From Streptomyces sp. CNH099 (GTDB taxonomy: Bacteria; Actinomycetota; Actinomycetes; Streptomycetales; Streptomycetaceae), in assembly GCA_000514715.1 (NCBI GenBank), contig AZWL01000020.1, positions 125,897 to 158,006 of the forward strand: 32,110 bases of DNA, given 5' to 3'. This document shows positions 23,247-29,604 of the stretch, piece after piece. The position numbers and the translations under genes are program-made. The notes under the pieces were generated by a model. It did not search any database. It was given only the letters and a program-made list of their open reading frames with translations, and was not told the origin of the DNA. How positions within the stretch are numbered: the first letter of the stretch is position 1; each line of letters opens with the position of its first letter.

Positions 23247-23942
23247 TCACTCACCGGCCTTGCGGGTGTGCACGACGCGGTAGGAGTTCCAGTCGTGCTC
23301 GGTGGTCAGCGCCGCGATACGGGCCTCGGACGCGCGGCGGGCCGCGGACTTCTCGGCGTCGGCGAGGCGGCGGTGGGCGTCGTGGCTCTCCTTGCTCGCC
23401 CACTGCGAGTAGACGACGGCGAACGCACCCTCCAGGAAGCGCGCCCGCAGCCCCCGGAAGACGCTGTGCGAGCGGTAGCCGGGCACGTCGGCGAGCCAGC
23501 TCTGCCCCTCCCCCAGCTCCGCTGTGAGCTGCTCCTGGTCGCCCTCGGCGGTCTTGAAGACCTCGATCACGGTGTGGTCCCCGCGGTCCGGCGCGATCTC
23601 GACGGCGTCGCCCTGCGCGGGGTGCCGCTGGGTGTAGACGATCTCGTTCTGCAGCAGCCGGATGGACGTGGTGATCTCGGTGAAGAGGGGCATCACGCGG
23701 TGCTTGAACTCCTCGCCCGCGTAGCGCGCCTCCAGGTCCTCGCCGCTGCGCCACTGGATGAAGTTGGCGGTCCCCGGGCTCTCCTGGCCGGAGTGCACGG
23801 TGGAGGAGATCCAGCCGTCGTACGCCGCGGCGTCGACGATCTTCCGCATCTCCTGGATCAGCCGGTCCTGGTTCTCCGGCTTGTCGGTGGTGAAGAGGTT
23901 GAGAACGGTCAGGTACTTGTCGTCGGTGGAGATGTAGGGCAT
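23247..23942 (-). CDS. Tandem ABM-fold oxygenase, AlpJ/JadG/GilOII family (angucycline B-ring opening)
   Basis: 231 aa from the ATG at 23942. Two antibiotic-biosynthesis-monooxygenase (ABM) like halves: residues 1 to about 110 (YLTVLNLFTTDKPENQDRL then ANFIQWRSGEDLEARYAGEEF) and about 120-231 (HTVIEVFKTAEGDQEQL then AFAVVYSQWASKESHDAHRR). This length and layout match the AlpJ/JadG/GilOII group, reduced-flavin-dependent oxygenases that open ring B of dehydrorabelomycin. In kinamycin the product contracts to a benzofluorene. Together with an adjacent FAD hydroxylase (AlpK position), this is the strongest sequence sign for a benzofluorene rather than a plain angucycline. A flavin reductase is not obvious nearby. 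Gilvocarcin- or jadomycin-type fates are possible from this enzyme alone. Confidence 0.87.
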   Translation of the reverse strand: MPYISTDDKYLTVLNLFTTDKPENQDRLIQEMRKIVDAAAYDGWISSTVHSGQESPGTANFIQWRSGEDLEARYAGEEFKHRVMPLFTEITTSIRLLQNEIVYTQRHPAQGDAVEIAPDRGDHTVIEVFKTAEGDQEQLTAELGEGQSWLADVPGYRSHSVFRGLRARFLEGAFAVVYSQWASKESHDAHRRLADAEKSAARRASEARIAALTTEHDWNSYRVVHTRKAGE

Positions 23943-24009
23943 GGCCCGGTCACTTCCTTCGCGGGAGCGGATCTCGACGGGTGGTACGGACGGCGCGCGG
24001 CGGGCCGGC

Positions 24010-25503
24010 TCAGCCGGCCGGGCCGAACCAGCGCTCCAGCGCCTCGGCCAGCGGGCTCTGGTCGGTCCCGGACGCGACCCAGGCGACGTAGCCGTCGGGC
24101 CGCAGCAGGAGCGCGCCGGCCTCGGGCAGGGCCCCGCCGGGTTCGGCGGCGGCACTGTCGACGGTGTCTACGGTGTCGACGCGGTCGGACCACGGCTTGG
24201 CGGCGGCGGCCGGCGCGGCGTCGCCGGTGCCGTCCAGCAGCACGCCGCGGCCGGGGTGCAGCAGCTCGTACACGGTGGTGCGCCGGCCGTCGCGGGTGGT
24301 CAGCTCACCGTCGGGCAGCCGCCGGCCCACCAGCGGGTGGGCGTCGGCCGCCGGGCCGGCGGCGTGGCGGATGTCGAGCCCGGTGACCATGCCGGCGAGC
24401 CGGCGCTGCACCGACTCGTGCCGCATCAGCTCGGCGAACACCTCGACCAGCGGGGCGACCTCGTCGCCGCCGAGGTAGAGCGTGCGCTGCGCGAGGGTGT
24501 TGGCGAGGATCCGGGCCCCGACGGGGTGCCGCTCGTCGTGGTACGTGTCCAGCAGCGCGTCCGGCGCCAGGCCCCTGACCACCAGGCCCAGCTTCCAGCC
24601 GAGGTTCACCGCGTCCTGCACGCCCGCGCTCATGCCCTGGGCGCCGATCGGCAGATGGATGTGCGCGGCGTCGCCCGCGACGAGGACCCGGCCGCGGCGG
24701 TACTCGGCGGCCTGCCGGCTGACGTCGGTGGTCGAGCCGACCCACAGCGGCGTGGCACCGGAGATGTCCTCGCCGGACAGCTTCCGGTACGCCTCGGCGA
24801 CCTCGTCGAACGTCAGCGGGTCCGGGTTCGTGCGCAGCGGCTCGCCGCGGTCGTAGTACACGATGCGGCAGCGGTCGGGGCCCAGCGGCAGCACCATGAC
24901 CATGCCGCCGGGCACCCGCTCACCGGAGAAGCGGGGGCGCAGCTGGACGCCGGCGATGTCGGCGAACCGCAGCTCGATGGTGGGTTCGGTGCCGGGGAAC
25001 GCGATCCCGGCCGCGCGGCGCACGACGCTGCGGGCGCCGTCGCAGCCGACGGCGTACCGGGCCCGCAGCTCTCCGGCGCCGTCGGCGCCGGAGACCCGCA
25101 CGGTGACGCCGTCGTCGTCCTGTTCCAGACCGGTGACCTCGACGGACCGGCGGATCCGGGCGCCGGTCTCGGCCGCCCGGCCGGCGAGCATCCCCTCGGT
25201 GCGGGCCTGGGGTATGCCGCGGGCGCCGTACGAACCGCCCTCGATCACCCGGTAGTCCAGCGGGATCCCGCCGAAGTGCCCGACCGGGATGGTGTCGACC
25301 GGTCCGAGCCGGGTGAGCAGCCCGCGCTGGTCGAATTCCTCGATGGTGCGCGCGGAGAACCCGAGCGCGCGGGACTCCTTTATCGGCTCGGCGAGCCTGT
25401 CGAGCACGAGAACCGAAATGCCGTGCAGGCCGAGTTCACCGGCGAGCATGAGCCCGGTGGGGCCGGCGCCCACGATGATCACATCCGCGTCATATTTGTC
25501 CAT
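24010..25503 (-). CDS. FAD-dependent aromatic monooxygenase, first gene of the polyketide operon (AlpK-like position)
   Basis: 497 aa from the ATG at 25503 (MDKYDADV); a longer frame lacks support. FAD motifs: VIIVGAGPTGLMLAGELGLHG, YAVGCDGARSVVRRAAG, VLVAGDAAHIHLPIGAQG. The C-terminal domain ends LLLRPDGYVAWVASG. It precedes the AlpJ-like oxygenase by 67 bases and heads the operon, facing a 176-base divergent promoter region. In kinamycin biosynthesis AlpK hydroxylates the benzofluorenone made by AlpJ; gene order suggests the same partnership here, but any of the four FAD enzymes of the window could do so. Confidence 0.93.
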   Translation of the reverse strand: MDKYDADVIIVGAGPTGLMLAGELGLHGISVLVLDRLAEPIKESRALGFSARTIEEFDQRGLLTRLGPVDTIPVGHFGGIPLDYRVIEGGSYGARGIPQARTEGMLAGRAAETGARIRRSVEVTGLEQDDDGVTVRVSGADGAGELRARYAVGCDGARSVVRRAAGIAFPGTEPTIELRFADIAGVQLRPRFSGERVPGGMVMVLPLGPDRCRIVYYDRGEPLRTNPDPLTFDEVAEAYRKLSGEDISGATPLWVGSTTDVSRQAAEYRRGRVLVAGDAAHIHLPIGAQGMSAGVQDAVNLGWKLGLVVRGLAPDALLDTYHDERHPVGARILANTLAQRTLYLGGDEVAPLVEVFAELMRHESVQRRLAGMVTGLDIRHAAGPAADAHPLVGRRLPDGELTTRDGRRTTVYELLHPGRGVLLDGTGDAAPAAAAKPWSDRVDTVDTVDSAAAEPGGALPEAGALLLRPDGYVAWVASGTDQSPLAEALERWFGPAG

Positions 25504-25581
25504 CGTCGCCCATCCGCCGTGTGCCGATTGATGTGCCACCGAGTATGGGCAGCCGTGAACCGGGCGGTAAAGAGAAACAAG

Positions 25582-25618
25582 TACAGGGTTTCTACAGGTC
25601 GCTACAGAATCTCCGCAG
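25582..25618. promoter_or_regulatory. Helically spaced direct repeats in the polyketide operon promoter
   Basis: TACAG occurs at 25582, 25593 and 25603, followed by a CAG at 25616 on the same register (steps of 11, 10 and 11 bases). Direct repeats one helical turn apart are what OmpR-type winged-helix and SARP activators bind. The site lies 79-115 bases upstream of the monooxygenase start. The OmpR-type regulator at 1383-2159 is a candidate binder. Inference only. Confidence 0.45.
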
Positions 25619-25679
25619 GAATGTCAGAGCTTTTCCAGACGGCCTTGGCCGGCCCCTCGCGGCGGGCCCATGCTGGGGC

Positions 25680-26147
25680 ATGACTTCGACAGCCGCTGAA
25701 TCTTTCGCACCCGGACCCGCATGGGCCGACACGTTGCAGGTGGGCGGTCTGCTGGACCGTTATCTGATCGGGCTCGACACCGAGAAGCTGGACGACGCGT
25801 GGGCCCGCGGCATCTTCACAGAGGACGCCGCGGTGGTGTTTCCCATGAACGCGCACCAGGGAATCGAAGGGCTCGCGGAGTGGCACCGCGCCTCGCTCGC
25901 GGCCTTCGCGCGCACGCAGCATCTGAATTCCCCCGCGGTGGTGGAATGCGCGGGAGACACGGCGACGCTGCGCGCCAATCTCGTCTCCACGCACGTACAC
26001 CACTCCGACGCCGCGCGCTCGGATCTGTTCACCGTCGGTACGTCGGTGACCGGCTCGGCGCTGCGTACCGCGGACGGCTGGCGGCTGACCGCGCTGACCT
26101 TCGCGGTGATCTGGATGGACGGGGAGCCGCCCGGCGGGGCCGGCTGA
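25680..26147 (+). CDS. SnoaL-like (NTF2-fold) small protein
   Basis: 155 aa from the ATG at 25680. One NTF2-like cone domain: WADTLQVGGLLDRYLIGLDTEKLDDAW helix, FTEDAAVVFPMNAHQGIEGLAEWH, then three strands ending DGWRLTALTFAVIWMDG. Family members (SnoaL_4 group) include polyketide cyclases, hydroxylases and dehydratases, and many of unknown role. It is transcribed away from the polyketide operon across a shared promoter region, so co-regulation is likely. His-rich patches (QHLN, STHVHHSD) could line a pocket. Only a weak ribosome site (GGGG) is present. Function not assignable. Confidence 0.82.
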   Translation: MTSTAAESFAPGPAWADTLQVGGLLDRYLIGLDTEKLDDAWARGIFTEDAAVVFPMNAHQGIEGLAEWHRASLAAFARTQHLNSPAVVECAGDTATLRANLVSTHVHHSDAARSDLFTVGTSVTGSALRTADGWRLTALTFAVIWMDGEPPGGAG

Positions 26148-26157
26148 GCCGCCGTGC

Positions 26158-26574
26158 TCAGCAGTTGAGGCTCAGCACCCGGTCGACCTCGATCTCCACC
26201 ACCACCCGCCCCGGCGGGTTCGGCGGCCCCGACCAGTAGCGCTCGACGTACCGGCGCACCCCCTCCGCGACCCGGTCGGGGTCGCCGGTCACCCGCGCGA
26301 CGCCTTCGAGGGTGACCCAGCGGGCTCCGTCGACCTGGCACAGCGCGACCCGCGCCGCCCGCGCGGCGAGCACGTTGCGCACCTTGCGCGTGGTCTCCAC
26401 CGTCAGCACGCGCGCGAGCCCCGCCGCGCGGTCCCAGGTGAAGCGCACGGGGGTCAGGTGCGGCGTCCCGTCGGGCCGGAGCGTCGTGAGCACCGCGGTG
26501 CCCGGCGCGGTGAGGAACGCGTCGGCTGAGCGCGTGACCGCCGCCGTGCCGCGGCGCTGCGGGGAGATCGTCAT
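26158..26574 (-). CDS. PPOX-class flavin/F420-binding protein
   Basis: 138 aa. Split-barrel fold pattern of the pyridoxamine-5'-phosphate-oxidase-like family: TAVLTTLRPDGTPHLTPVRFTWD, the TTRKVRNVLAARAARVALCQVDG segment, WVTLEGVARVTGD and the EGVRRYVERYW helix. The TRKVRN step is typical of F420-dependent actinobacterial members. Such proteins reduce quinones or enones with F420H2 or FMN. ATG has GAGGAG 3 bases upstream. It converges on the SnoaL-like gene with a 10-base gap and lies 71 bases after the small peptide gene, so the two probably share a transcript. Confidence 0.85.
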   Translation of the reverse strand: MTISPQRRGTAAVTRSADAFLTAPGTAVLTTLRPDGTPHLTPVRFTWDRAAGLARVLTVETTRKVRNVLAARAARVALCQVDGARWVTLEGVARVTGDPDRVAEGVRRYVERYWSGPPNPPGRVVVEIEVDRVLSLNC

Positions 26575-26645
26575 AGGCTCCTCGATTCCTCGGTCGTCGC
26601 CGGCGACCCGCCCCCGGGCGGCCCGCGCCGGTGCGGCGGCGGGGG

Positions 26646-26762
26646 TCAGTCGATCCCGCGCACCACGTTCGGCTCCGGCGGCTCCTCCTCGTCCACCCCG
26701 GCCAGCAGGAGCACCGGTGCCTGGGCCGTGACCGTCTGCTGCACGCCCTCGGCCTCGTCCAT
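26646..26762 (-). CDS. 38-aa peptide of unknown function
   Basis: A 38-codon frame from ATG 26762 to TGA 26646, preceded by a near-perfect GGGAGGTGG ribosome site 8-9 bases upstream. The sequence has three parts: an acidic start (MDEAEG), a hydrophobic middle (APVLLLAG) and an acidic Pro-rich end (VDEEEPPEPNVVRGID). No Cys, one each of Thr-rich and Leu-rich patches, no basic residues except one Arg. It lies upstream of and co-directional with the PPOX gene. It may be a small regulatory or precursor peptide, or a leader peptide for the downstream gene; no processing enzyme is adjacent. I do not recognise a family. Confidence 0.6.
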   Translation of the reverse strand: MDEAEGVQQTVTAQAPVLLLAGVDEEEPPEPNVVRGID

Positions 26763-26949
26763 GAGGTCCCACCTCCCGCGACCGCCCCGTCACCGCCCCG
26801 CGACGCTGCGGGGCCCGGGCGGTCCACTCCGCAACGTTGGCAAGGGGTTCTTGAGGCTGAGCTGAGCCGCAGTTGCGGCCCACTGTGACGCGGCCCTCCC
26901 GCGGGCGGCGGCGCGCCGCGGCCGGGCGGCCGGACCGCTCCAGCCGGCT

Positions 26950-26964
26950 TCGAACCGCTCTCGA
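26950..26964. promoter_or_regulatory. TCGA direct repeat with 11-bp spacing (possible SARP-type site)
   Basis: TCGAACC (26950) and TCGATCG (26961) are 11 bases apart, in the 247-base divergent gap before the DUF6059-like gene. SARP activators bind TCGA-like heptads at 11-bp steps. No SARP is encoded in this window. The rest of the gap shows only short GC-rich palindromes. Confidence 0.3.
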
Positions 26965-27009
26965 TCGGCGGCACGGACCGTGAAGCGGAACACGGCGGAA
27001 CGGAGAGAC

Positions 27010-27258
27010 ATGGCCGGCTTCCTCAGGCGCGTCCTGCACGAGGTGTACGAGGCTCTGCAGGCGGGCGGCTCGCTGCACCTCCCCGGGCCGTGCCTCCCCG
27101 CCCGGCTCGCGGAGCCGCCGGCGGCGGAGCCGGCGCGGCCCGGGGAGCCGGCGCGGCTCGACGGGCCTCCCGCGGGCCACCCGGAGCGGCTCTGCCCCGG
27201 CGCCGGCCTCACGCCGGCGGAGCGCGCCCTGGAGCGCGAGCTGGACGGCGGCCCCTGA
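27010..27258 (+). CDS. Small conserved actinomycete protein, DUF6059-like
   Basis: 82 aa from the ATG at 27010, with GGAG 4 bases upstream; the frame could extend 10 codons further. The amphipathic N-terminal helix (MAGFLRRVLHEVYEALQAGG) and the C-terminal GPPAGHPERLCPGAGLTPAERALERELDG segment match what I recall of the DUF6059 family in Streptomyces, including the 'GHPERL..P...LTPAE..L.REL' end. The middle is Pro/Ala-rich. Function unknown; genes of this family recur near antibiotic clusters. Divergent from the 38-aa peptide gene and 124 bases before the hydrolase. Confidence 0.7.
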   Translation: MAGFLRRVLHEVYEALQAGGSLHLPGPCLPARLAEPPAAEPARPGEPARLDGPPAGHPERLCPGAGLTPAERALERELDGGP

Positions 27259-27382
27259 CCGACGGGCCCGCGCCCCCCCGCGCGACCGTGCCTCGACCGG
27301 CCGTCCAGCGGCGTGCCGGACGTTGGCAGCGCCGGCGGACGCCCGCCGGCCCGAGGAGTACGAGCGCACACGAGGAGGCGCC

Positions 27383-28159
27383 ATGCGCAAGGTCGTTTCG
27401 CGGGACGGCACGACGATCGCCTACCGGAAGGCGGGCGAGGGCCCGCCGATCGTGCTGCTCAACGGCGCGTTCCGTGATCACACGATCTTCGACCAGCTGG
27501 TCCCGGAGCTGACGTCGTCCTGCACGGTCTACGCCTACGACCGCCGCGGCCGCGGCGAGAGCGGCGACTCCCCCGCCTGGTCGGTGGAGCGGGAGGTCGA
27601 GGACCTCGCGGCGGTGGTCGAGGAGGCCGGCGGCGAGGCGGTCGTCTTCGCCGGGTCCACGGGCGCCAACCTGGCGCTGCACGCCGCCCGCGCCGGCCTG
27701 CCGATCACCAAGCTGGCCCTGCACGAACCGTACTTCCGCACCGGGGACCACCCGCTGCCCCCGGCGGACTGCCTGGACGTCATCCGCGGGCTGCTCGCCG
27801 AGGACCGGCGCGGCGAGGCCGCGGAGTACTACCTCGGCCGGATGCTGGGGCTCGCCCCCGAGGTGATCGCCGAGTGGCGCCGGGCGCCGCTGTGGGCCAC
27901 GAACGAGGCGAACGCCCACACGCTCGTCTACGACGTGACCCTCTGCGGCGACTTCCGCCTCCACCCCGAGCAGCTGGCGGCGGTCCGTACGCCGTCGCTG
28001 GTGGTCTGCAGCGACGGCACCAGCGACTGGCTGCGCGACGCGGCCCTGGCGACCGCGGCCGCGCTGCCGGGCGGCTGGGGGATGCGGCTGCCCGGCTCGT
28101 GGCACCGGGTGCACACGGACATCCTCGGCCGGGTCCTGGCCGGCTTCGCCACCACCTGA
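27383..28159 (+). CDS. Alpha/beta hydrolase (single-domain)
   Basis: 258 aa; ATG at 27383 with GAGGAGG 5 bases upstream. Typical start SRDGTTIAYRKAGEGPPIVLLNG, the YAYDRRGRGESG loop, nucleophile Ser in VFAGSTGANLAL (the first Gly of GxSxG is Ala) and late His in LPGSWHRVHTD. Family members hydrolyse esters, lactones or C-C bonds, or act as peroxidase-like enzymes. The Ser nucleophile argues against the Asp-type epoxide hydrolases of kinamycin-type clusters. Transcribed on its own or with the DUF6059-like gene, ending at a strong hairpin. Confidence 0.88.
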   Translation: MRKVVSRDGTTIAYRKAGEGPPIVLLNGAFRDHTIFDQLVPELTSSCTVYAYDRRGRGESGDSPAWSVEREVEDLAAVVEEAGGEAVVFAGSTGANLALHAARAGLPITKLALHEPYFRTGDHPLPPADCLDVIRGLLAEDRRGEAAEYYLGRMLGLAPEVIAEWRRAPLWATNEANAHTLVYDVTLCGDFRLHPEQLAAVRTPSLVVCSDGTSDWLRDAALATAAALPGGWGMRLPGSWHRVHTDILGRVLAGFATT

Positions 28160-28171
28160 CCCGGCCGCGAA

Positions 28172-28207
28172 GCGCGGGGCGCGGACAGCGTGCCCGCCGC
28201 CCCGCGC
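28172..28207. terminator. 10-bp GC stem hairpin between convergent hydrolase and SDR
   Basis: GCGCGGGGCG (28172-28181) pairs exactly with CGCCCCGCGC (28198-28207) across a 16-base loop. It lies between convergent stops, so it may end both transcripts. Confidence 0.65.
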
Positions 28208-28238
28208 CCGCACCCCGCCCCTCCCCCGGCGGGCCCCG

Positions 28239-28967
28239 TCACCAGGGCACCGGTCCGTCCTCCGACAGCGACTCCCCGGACGGGCCCGACGCGTCCAGCA
28301 GCGCCAGCCGGACGGCGATCACCGCGCCCTGCGCCGGAGTCCGCTGTCCGCGCCCGCCGTTGATGTCCGTGGCGACAATCCCCGGGTGGGCCGCGTTGAC
28401 CTTGACCGGCGTCCCCCGCAGCTCCTTCGCGTACGCGAGCGTCAGCGCGTTCAGCGCCGTCTTCGACGACTGGTACGCGATCAGGCTGACGTGCGCCATC
28501 GGCGAGTCGGGGTCGGCGTTGAGGGTCAGCGACCCCACGTGGCTGGACTGGTTGACGACGCGGCCGGCCGGCGAGCGGCGCAGCAGCGGCAGCATCGCGT
28601 TGGTCACCGTCACCACACCGAAGACGTTGGTCTCGTACACCTCCCGCATGTCGGCCGCGGTCGCCGCGCTCGGCGGCCCGGTGAACCCGCCGGCGATACC
28701 GGCGTTGTTGACCAGGATGTCGAGGCGCCCGTGGGCGCGCTCGATCCGGGCCGCGGCCGCGGCGACGGACTCCGCGTCGGTGACGTCGAGTCGCAGCGCC
28801 ACCGCGGCGACGCCCCGGTCCGCGAGCGCGTCGGCTGCCGTCTTTCCGCGCGCCTCGTTCCGGGCGCCGACGAAGACGACGGCACCCGCCTCGCCGAGTT
28901 GCCTGGCGATCTCGAATCCGATGCCCTTGTTAGCCCCCGTGACAAGAGCTATCTGCTCCGCGGTCAT
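28239..28967 (-). CDS. Short-chain dehydrogenase/reductase (carbonyl-reductase-like)
   Basis: 242 aa. VTGANKGIGFEIARQLG is the NADP(H)-binding motif, GARNEARG follows beta2, NNAGIAGG is the structural motif, and AYQSSKTALNALT holds the catalytic Tyr and Lys. The NKGIG form with YQSSK is seen in carbonyl-reductase-like SDRs, distinct from the C9 ketoreductase at 19287. ATG at 28967 with AAAGGGG 8 bases upstream. A StrR/NovG-type operator begins 22 bases upstream of its start, so it may be repressed or activated by the StrR-like regulator. Probably a late ketone reduction; substrate unknown. Confidence 0.9.
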   Translation of the reverse strand: MTAEQIALVTGANKGIGFEIARQLGEAGAVVFVGARNEARGKTAADALADRGVAAVALRLDVTDAESVAAAAARIERAHGRLDILVNNAGIAGGFTGPPSAATAADMREVYETNVFGVVTVTNAMLPLLRRSPAGRVVNQSSHVGSLTLNADPDSPMAHVSLIAYQSSKTALNALTLAYAKELRGTPVKVNAAHPGIVATDINGGRGQRTPAQGAVIAVRLALLDASGPSGESLSEDGPVPW

Positions 28968-28988
28968 GCTCGAACCCCTTTCCGAGGC

Positions 28989-29017
28989 GTTCAACCGAGG
29001 ATTTCCCGCGGTCGAAC
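28989..29017. promoter_or_regulatory. StrR/NovG-type operator between SDR and AhpD-like genes
   Basis: GTTCAACCG, 11 bases, then CGGTCGAAC. The arms are inverted repeats with one mismatch and the geometry (9-11-9) is that of StrR/NovG sites; the right arm is identical to that at 9470-9478. A -10-like CATAGT lies at 29033-29038, so the site would cover the -35 region of the plus-strand gene. Confidence 0.72.
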
Positions 29018-29036
29018 CGGTGGCCTTTTCCCCATA

Positions 29037-29065
29037 GTTGCAGCAGCGCCGGGGCCGGCTGCAAC
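29037..29065. promoter_or_regulatory. Second palindrome with StrR-like geometry
   Basis: GTTGCAGC (29037-29044) and GCTGCAAC (29058-29065) are perfect inverted arms. Counted as nine-base arms the spacing is 9-11-9 with GTT/AAC ends as in StrR sites, but the inner bases differ. It ends 8 bases before the AhpD-like ATG. Confidence 0.45.
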
Positions 29066-29073
29066 CTGTTGCC

Positions 29074-29520
29074 ATGCAGCCCCGGATGAATAACCCGTCA
29101 CTGGTCGTACCCGACGCCCTGCAGCCCCTGCTCGACCTCTCGAAAATCATCGGCAAGGTCGGAGTTCCGCAGCAGACGCTCGATCTTGTCCGGCTGCGGG
29201 TGAGTCAGCTCAACGGCCGTATCTACACGCTTCCCCGCGACGCCGAAAGCGCCGCGGCGGCCGACGAACGCCTGCCCATGGTCGAAGACTGGCGGAATGC
29301 GTCGTGCTTCGACGACGCCGAACGCGCCGCCCTGGCGCTGGCCGAGGCGGCGACCCGGCTGGTAGGCGCGGACGACCCCGTGCCCGACGAGGTATGGGAC
29401 GCCGCCGCCCGGATTTTCAGCGAGCCGGAGCTTGCCGCGCTCGTTATCCATATCGGTCTGGTCAACCTCTGGAACCGCGTTAACGTCTCCACTAGACAGG
29501 TACCGGCTGACTGGCGCTGA
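29074..29520 (+). CDS. AhpD/CMD-family paralogue lacking the CxxC motif
   Basis: 148 aa. Clearly a paralogue of the protein at 10112: both begin MQPRMxNP, both carry DDAERAALALAEAATR or close, and both end with ...RQVPxDW. The redox segment INGCSACVDSG of the paralogue is LNGRIYTLPRD here, so both catalytic cysteines are gone. The start at 29074 is chosen by this alignment; no ribosome site is visible, so translation could be leaderless or begin at TTG 29038. Thiol peroxidase chemistry is impossible as usually understood, so a binding or structural role is more likely. It follows StrR-type palindromes and may be co-transcribed with the sulfotransferase-like gene. Confidence 0.88.
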   Translation: MQPRMNNPSLVVPDALQPLLDLSKIIGKVGVPQQTLDLVRLRVSQLNGRIYTLPRDAESAAAADERLPMVEDWRNASCFDDAERAALALAEAATRLVGADDPVPDEVWDAAARIFSEPELAALVIHIGLVNLWNRVNVSTRQVPADWR

Positions 29521-29604
29521 GTCGGCCCGGCGACGCGATCCGGCACGGGAGGGCGCTGATCGCGTCGCCGGCCCGGTCACCCACGACTGGAGAGGGACAC
29601 CGCC

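Noticed and set aside
26143..26162. GCTGAGC/GCTCAGC hairpin between SnoaL-like and PPOX stops
   Set aside because: Only a 7-bp stem overlapping both stop codons; not strong enough to annotate as a terminator.
26885..26891. TGTGACG in the 26763-27009 gap as a possible ECF41 -35
   Set aside because: Does not match TGTGACA and no GACG (CGTC) lies at the required distance.
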